Of a stretch of DNA of 64,000 nucleotides, positions 59,965-64,000 are shown piece after piece (position 1 is the first letter of the stretch; each line of letters opens with the position of its first letter). Below the pieces are notes generated by a model. It searched no databases. It saw only the letters and a program-made list of their open reading frames with translations, and had not been told where the DNA came from. The stretch spans positions 62,001 to 126,000 of the forward strand of contig CAVOYU010000006.1 of assembly GCA_963700775.1 (NCBI GenBank), given 5' to 3'. This DNA comes from Thermohalobaculum sp963700775 (GTDB lineage: Bacteria; Pseudomonadota; Alphaproteobacteria; Rhodobacterales; Rhodobacteraceae). Made by a program: the position numbers and the translations under genes.

Positions 59965-61056
59965 TCAGATACCGAGCACGCGGTTCCGCTTGATCGAGTA
60001 GGAGACGTCAGCCAGCGTCATCCACTTGCCGACGTCCTGCCGCGCCGCGGCAACACTGTCGTAGATGCGGGCCGACAGCTCGCTGTGCGAGCGAGCCGAC
60101 TCGAATACTTCCTGGGCTGCATCGCCCATGGCGTCGTAGACGTCGTCGTTGAACTCGCGAAGCTGGACCCCGTGCTCGGTGGTCAGCTTCTTCAGGTACT
60201 CGCCGTTGTTGGCGTTGGTCTCGGCCATGGTCTTGGCGTTCTCCTCGGCCGCGGCGGCAACGATGATCGCCTGGATGGTCGGCGACAGGCCACCCCACCA
60301 GGAGGCATTCATGCCCATGGTGAGCTGCGAGCCCGGCTCGTGCATGCCAGGCCAGTAGTAGTACTTGGCCGCCTCGTAGAACTTCATGAAGTAGTCGTTG
60401 AACGGACCGACCCACTCGGTCGCGTCGATGGCGCCGGAGACCAGGTTCTCGTAGATCTGGCCGCCCGGCAGCGAGACCGGAGAGGCACCGAGCTTGGCCA
60501 GCACGTCGCCGCCATCGCCCGGGATACGCATCTTCAGGCCCTTGAAGTCGTCGGGCGACTCGATCTCCTTGTTGAACCAGCCGCCCATCTGGACGCCGGT
60601 ATTGCCGCAGGGCACGCCCTTGATGCCGAACTCGGCGCCGACCTCGTCCATCAGCTCCTGGCCGCCCTTGAACTTCATCCAGGCGTCCATCTCGGTATAG
60701 GTCAGCCCGAACGGGATCGAGGTGAACGGCACGAACCCCTGGTGCTTGCCCTTCCAGTAGTAGTCGGCGCCGATATAGGCCTGCGCCTCGCCCGAGGCGA
60801 CATGGTCGAAGGAATCGAACGCGCCGACCCGCTCGCCGGCCGCGAAATACTGCACCTTGACGGCGCCGTCGGTCAGCTCCTCGATCCGCGCGGCGAGGCG
60901 CTGCGCTGGGATACCGAGCCCGGGGAAGTCGCGTGGCCAGGTCGAGACGATGACCATGTCGGTACTGCTCTGCGCCACAGCAGGGGCGGCGAGGGTGGTG
61001 GTTGCGGCGGCACCCGAGGCGATCGCGGCACCCTTCAGGAAGTCACGGCGTTCCAT
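59965..61056 (-). CDS. TRAP transporter substrate-binding protein, TakP-like
   Basis: A 363-residue DctP-family binding protein with a twin-arginine signal (MERRDFLKGAAIASGAAATT, cleavage after APAVAQ), suggesting export in folded form. KGLKMRIPGDGGDVLAKLG, SLPGGQIYENLVSGAIDATE and YYYWPGMHEPGSQLTMGMN closely resemble alpha-keto-acid and lactate-binding TRAP proteins of the TakP group. It is first in the operon and precedes the long DctQ and DctM genes. The ligand is probably a 2-oxo or hydroxy acid, in keeping with the surrounding metabolism. Confidence 0.92.
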   Translation of the reverse strand: MERRDFLKGAAIASGAAATTTLAAPAVAQSSTDMVIVSTWPRDFPGLGIPAQRLAARIEELTDGAVKVQYFAAGERVGAFDSFDHVASGEAQAYIGADYYWKGKHQGFVPFTSIPFGLTYTEMDAWMKFKGGQELMDEVGAEFGIKGVPCGNTGVQMGGWFNKEIESPDDFKGLKMRIPGDGGDVLAKLGASPVSLPGGQIYENLVSGAIDATEWVGPFNDYFMKFYEAAKYYYWPGMHEPGSQLTMGMNASWWGGLSPTIQAIIVAAAAEENAKTMAETNANNGEYLKKLTTEHGVQLREFNDDVYDAMGDAAQEVFESARSHSELSARIYDSVAAARQDVGKWMTLADVSYSIKRNRVLGI

Positions 61057-61286
61057 GTTCTGTAGTCCTCCGACTGATTTCGATGTCGCTGCATCCGACC
61101 ATTCCGGGACCTGTGTCCCGGTTCTCGTGACGGTGTCTGAACCCTCCCAGCGGGCGCAACTCGCAGCAGCGCGGGCGGACTTTACCCGTCGGTCATGGGC
61201 TCCGCAAGGCTACCGGCTGGGCTGAGGGCGCGGTTTCTTGTCCGAAGCGACCATCGGCACCTCGAAAGCGGCGATTCCAAGCATCG

Positions 61287-62651
61287 TCAGCTTGGCTCGG
61301 TCGCTCCGGCGTTCGGATGTGCCATGGGGATTGAAGCAGCGCCGGGAAGTAACTCCATGGACCAGAGCTTCGCAGCGAGGGCCTCGCCCGCCGCATTGCC
61401 GATCACTGGTCCCACGAGCATCCGGAACTTGGCATCGAGCCCGGCGTCGGCGACCGGGAAGTCCGGGTCGCCGCGACGGGTCTTTTGCCGGTAGCGGCGG
61501 ATCGCGCCACCGACGGTCTCCACCTCGACCTCGGCGCCGCGGAGCGCGGGGAAGGCCGCGTCGGCCTCGGGGTCGACTGCCAGCGCGACCCGGTTCATCA
61601 TCTGGCGGAGCGCCGTCTCGCGCAGGCCCTCCGGCGAGAACGCGGCGAGGTCGACCGTTCGCCCGAGCGCGGCGAGCGCCACCGTGTAGGGTAGCGAGAA
61701 CTTGGCCTCGTAGGGGGTCGCCGGATCACGGCTGCCGCAGATCTCGACCGCCGCCCGGTAGGAGCCGACCCGGATCGCGGTGATCTCGTCCGGCGCGACG
61801 CCGCCCCGGACGATCTCCTCGGTGGCGTCTATGGCCGCGAAGGCATGGCCGCAGCAGGGATGCGGCTTGCAGGTCATCCGGGTGATGGTCCACTCGGCGC
61901 CAAGACCGGCGGTGGCGGCCTCCCAGTCCACCTCGCCGCTCATGGCGCGTCCGAAGCCGCGCTCGCCCTCGAACATGTCCGCGACGCCGGTCAGGCCCGC
62001 CCGCGCCCCCATGGCCGCCAGCACTCCGCCCTCGGCCGCCCGCCCCGCGTGGAGTGGCTTCGACATGGCGTCGCTGGAGAACGCGTGACGCAGGCCGGCG
62101 GCGAATGTAGCCGCGGTGGTCAGCGCATGAGCGGTCTGCGCCGGATCCAGCCGCATGGCGCGGGCCGCGGCGGCCGCGGCACCGAAGAACCCGACCGTGG
62201 CGGTGGTGTGCCACCATCGGTAATGGGCCGGGTTGACCGCCCTGGCGATTCGGTTCGAGACCTCGTAGCCCGCCACGACAGCGGCCAGCAGTTCCGCGCC
62301 GGGGGCGCCCTCGGCCTCCGACGCCGCCAGGGCCGCGGCGATCACCGCGACGCCGGGGTGGTAGAGACCGGGCGAGAAGATGTCGTCCACCTCGACCGTG
62401 TGGGCGGCCGTGCCGTTGATCAGCGCCGCCGTGCGCGGATCGGCGCCTGCGCCGTCGGGCAGCAGCCGAGCCGGGCCGCCCGCCGGCCGCAGCGCGTCGC
62501 GCAATACGGTGGCGGGCGCCTCGACCGAACCGGCGACGGTGCCGCCCCACCAGTCCACCAGGCACCGCTTGGCCGAGTGCAGGACCTCGGGCGGGAGCGC
62601 TTCCGGCTTCAGGCCGGCGGAGAATTCGGCGTAGGTCGCGGCGACGGTCAT
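61287..62651 (-). CDS. MmgE/PrpD family protein
   Basis: A 454-residue member of the 2-methylcitrate dehydratase/iminodisuccinate epimerase/cis-aconitate decarboxylase family. It has CLVDWWGGTVAG, NGTAAHTVEVDDIFSPGLYHPG, RWWHTTATVGFFGAAAAAAR, KPHPCCGHAFAAIDA and KFSLPYTVALAAL. The family adds or removes water, or decarboxylates, at branched di- and tricarboxylates. It diverges from the third isopropylmalate-type dehydrogenase with a 118-nt gap. The ATG at 62651 is preferred to a TTG five codons upstream. Confidence 0.9.
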   Translation of the reverse strand: MTVAATYAEFSAGLKPEALPPEVLHSAKRCLVDWWGGTVAGSVEAPATVLRDALRPAGGPARLLPDGAGADPRTAALINGTAAHTVEVDDIFSPGLYHPGVAVIAAALAASEAEGAPGAELLAAVVAGYEVSNRIARAVNPAHYRWWHTTATVGFFGAAAAAARAMRLDPAQTAHALTTAATFAAGLRHAFSSDAMSKPLHAGRAAEGGVLAAMGARAGLTGVADMFEGERGFGRAMSGEVDWEAATAGLGAEWTITRMTCKPHPCCGHAFAAIDATEEIVRGGVAPDEITAIRVGSYRAAVEICGSRDPATPYEAKFSLPYTVALAALGRTVDLAAFSPEGLRETALRQMMNRVALAVDPEADAAFPALRGAEVEVETVGGAIRRYRQKTRRGDPDFPVADAGLDAKFRMLVGPVIGNAAGEALAAKLWSMELLPGAASIPMAHPNAGATEPS

Positions 62652-62769
62652 GGGTTCGGTTTCCAAGCCTCCCGGCGTTTGCGAAACGCTGGGCCAGCCC
62701 CTATCAGATGGTCAAGCGGGAATCTCCCGCAGGGCCGGATATCCGCCACCGGATAGGGGAGACCTGCGC

Positions 62770-63819
62770 ATGCGCCTGATCGTGCTACCGGGCGACGGGA
62801 TCGGGCCCGAGATCATGGCCGCGGCCATGGGGGTGCTCGAGGCGCTGAATCAAGCGCGGAAGCTTGGCCTCGCCGTCGATCACGACGAGATCGGCCTCGC
62901 GAGCCTCGCTGCCCACGGGACGACCCTCCGGCGCGATCTCGCCGAGCGGCTGCCCGGCTATGACGGGATCATCCTCGGCCCGGCCGACACCGCCGCCTAT
63001 CCGCCAGCCGAGAAGGGCGGGACAAATGTCTCGGCCTGGATGCGCACCAAGTTGGACCTCTACGCCAACATCCGGCCGGCCCGGACGCCGCCGGGCGCGG
63101 CCAGGCCCTTTGACCTGGTGATCGTGCGTGAGCTGACCGAGGGATTCTATGCCGACCGCAACATGCACGAGGGCAATGCCGATCTGCTGGCGACGCCGGA
63201 CGTGGCGATCAGCCTGCGCAAGGTGACCCGCGCGGCCTCTGAGCGGATCGCGCGACGCGCCTTCGAGCTGGCGATGACCCGCGACCGGCGGGTCACGGCG
63301 GTGCACAAGGCCAATGTGATGAAGCGGAGCGACGGGCTGTTCCTGGAGGCGGTGCGGTCGGTCGCGCGCGATTTCCCCGAGGTGACGCTCGACGACGTGA
63401 TCGTCGATGCGATGGCCGCCTGGCTGGTCCGCGCGCCGGAGCGGTTCGATGTGGTGGTGGCGGGGAACCTCTACGGCGACATCCTTTCGGACCTTGCATC
63501 GGAGCTTTCCGGCAGCCTCGGGCTGGCGGGCTCGGTCATGGCGGGCGACCGGCAGTGCGCGGCGCAGGCGCAGCACGGGTCCGCCCCGGACATCGCCGGG
63601 CGGGACAAGGCGAACCCGACATCGATGATCCTCTCGGTGGCGATGCTGCTGGAGTGGCTGGGCGCTCGGCACGGGCGGGCCGATCTGGTCGCGGCCGGGA
63701 CGGCGATGCGGGGCGCCCTCGACCGGCTTCTGGCCGATCCGGCGACGCGCACGGCCGATCTCGGCGGCAGCCTCGGCTGCGCGGCGTTCGGGGCGGCCGT
63801 GGCGGCGGGGGTTGCGTAG
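62770..63819 (+). CDS. Isocitrate/isopropylmalate dehydrogenase family protein, third paralogue
   Basis: A 349-residue enzyme closer to LeuB and homoisocitrate dehydrogenases than to TtuC: LIVLPGDGIGPEIMAAAMGV, RTKLDLYANIRPARTPPG, VIVRELTEGFYADRNMHEG (Tyr), VTAVHKANVMKRSDGLF (Lys), AGNLYGDILSDLASELSGSL (Asp) and QHGSAPDIAGRDKANP. All catalytic residues are present. It diverges from the MmgE/PrpD gene and is followed by a hairpin overlapping its stop codon. Confidence 0.9.
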   Translation: MRLIVLPGDGIGPEIMAAAMGVLEALNQARKLGLAVDHDEIGLASLAAHGTTLRRDLAERLPGYDGIILGPADTAAYPPAEKGGTNVSAWMRTKLDLYANIRPARTPPGAARPFDLVIVRELTEGFYADRNMHEGNADLLATPDVAISLRKVTRAASERIARRAFELAMTRDRRVTAVHKANVMKRSDGLFLEAVRSVARDFPEVTLDDVIVDAMAAWLVRAPERFDVVVAGNLYGDILSDLASELSGSLGLAGSVMAGDRQCAAQAQHGSAPDIAGRDKANPTSMILSVAMLLEWLGARHGRADLVAAGTAMRGALDRLLADPATRTADLGGSLGCAAFGAAVAAGVA

Positions 63820-63838
63820 GATGGGTTTCGCCCATCCT
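63818..63838. repeat. AGGATGGG palindrome at the gene end
   Basis: AGGATGGG-TTTCG-CCCATCCT, an 8-bp perfect stem that includes the last bases of the stop codon (TAG 63817-63819). It resembles extragenic palindromes seen widely in alphaproteobacteria and may act as terminator or 3' stabiliser. Confidence 0.6.
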
Positions 63839-63846
63839 GCGACAGG

Positions 63847-63908
63847 TCAGATCATTCGTCAGATCACTTGCCAGATCACTTGCCAGATCACTTGGGAGAT
63901 CACTTGGC
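63847..63908 (-). repeat. Perfectly phased 12-nt tandem repeat, five units, each with an in-frame stop
   Basis: AGATCA recurs at 63849, 63861, 63873, 63885 and 63897, exactly every 12 nt, within GTCAGATCACTTGC-like units. On the minus strand each unit reads AAG-TGA-TCT (GAA-TGA-TCT in the last), so the stop codon of the partial gene below is repeated four more times in frame. Confidence 0.8.
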
Positions 63909-64000
63909 GGCAAGCGGGCAGAAACTCGCCGGGATCATAAGCTTGTTCGACTGTGCCTCCAGGGCACCCAACTCGGCGCTGCGGCGCACGTAGTCGAGCC
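63900..64000 (-). CDS. 3' end of an unidentified gene
   Basis: The minus strand enters from the right edge in an open frame encoding LDYVRRSAELGALEAQSNKL followed by MIPASFCPLAAK and TGA at 63900-63902. I cannot assign a family from 32 residues. The stop is embedded in the 12-nt repeat array. Confidence 0.5.
   Translation of the reverse strand, partial: LDYVRRSAELGALEAQSNKLMIPASFCPLAAK

Overview
The window is GC-rich throughout, densely packed and biased to G/C in third codon positions. Its gene content is what one expects of a metabolically versatile aerobic alphaproteobacterium: TRAP and dipeptide-type transporters, CoA-dependent acid catabolism, several Fe(II)/2-oxoglutarate dioxygenases, and extragenic palindromes of the CCCCC-TTGT-GGGGG kind. 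There is no rRNA, tRNA, ribosomal, phage or intact transposon gene to place it more finely, so the assignment is an inference from families and composition.

Layout. 0-5 kb: acyl-CoA dehydrogenase, a histidine-ammonia-lyase-like protein lacking its MIO serine, an exported protein, an isocitrate-lyase/PEP-mutase family lyase and an atypical SDR. 5.3-11 kb: a complete dipeptide/oligopeptide ABC operon (dppD-F-A-B-C order, minus strand) whose two ATPase genes carry nine small indels. 11-12 kb: gene-free. 12-16.8 kb: an enoyl-CoA hydratase, then a minus-strand operon of ADP-forming acyl-CoA synthetase, class II aldolase and serine hydrolase. 17-22.3 kb: a five-gene plus-strand operon (PrpF-like isomerase, alpha/beta hydrolase, enolase-superfamily enzyme, D-2-hydroxyacid dehydrogenase, CaiB-type CoA transferase) ending in a strong hairpin. 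22.3-23.9 kb: a gene desert with two 70-nt hairpin elements, a 14-unit degenerate array of about 32 nt and a DnaA-box cluster beside an AT-rich block. This is the most unusual part of the window. 23.9-29.8 kb: frameshifted rraA-like gene, tartrate/malate-type dehydrogenase, malonyl-CoA decarboxylase, acylating aldehyde dehydrogenase and zinc alcohol dehydrogenase, a probable route from a C3 hydroxyacid or aldehyde to acetyl-CoA. 29.8-33.9 kb: TauD dioxygenase, a remnant oxidoreductase, AMP-forming ligase, HAD hydrolase and a small AT-rich membrane gene. 33.9-42.7 kb: HpaB-type monooxygenase, lyase, amidase, amidohydrolase, CitE-like lyase, enoyl-CoA hydratase and two more non-haem iron dioxygenases. 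42.7-49.2 kb: adenylate cyclase-TPR protein, FHA-membrane-protease protein, hydroxyacid dehydrogenase and a coupled MaoC/quinone-oxidoreductase operon. 49.3-56.1 kb: ketopantoate-reductase family enzyme, flavodoxin-fold reductase, LeuCD-type isomerase, frameshifted HAD gene, NMT1-like binding protein and a second tartrate/isopropylmalate-type dehydrogenase. 56.1-61.1 kb: a TRAP transporter with unusually large permease subunits. 61.3-63.8 kb: MmgE/PrpD protein diverging from a third isopropylmalate-dehydrogenase-like enzyme.

Taken together the window reads as a catabolic accessory region. Transporters for small peptides and organic acids feed modules that activate acids with CoA, isomerise or hydrate them, and cleave or oxidatively decarboxylate them to central metabolites. 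Several families occur two or three times (isopropylmalate-type dehydrogenase x3; TauD, D-2-hydroxyacid dehydrogenase, PEP-mutase-type lyase, crotonase and HAD x2). Apart from the small exported proteins and the cyclase, almost nothing is regulatory: no dedicated DNA-binding regulator was recognised.
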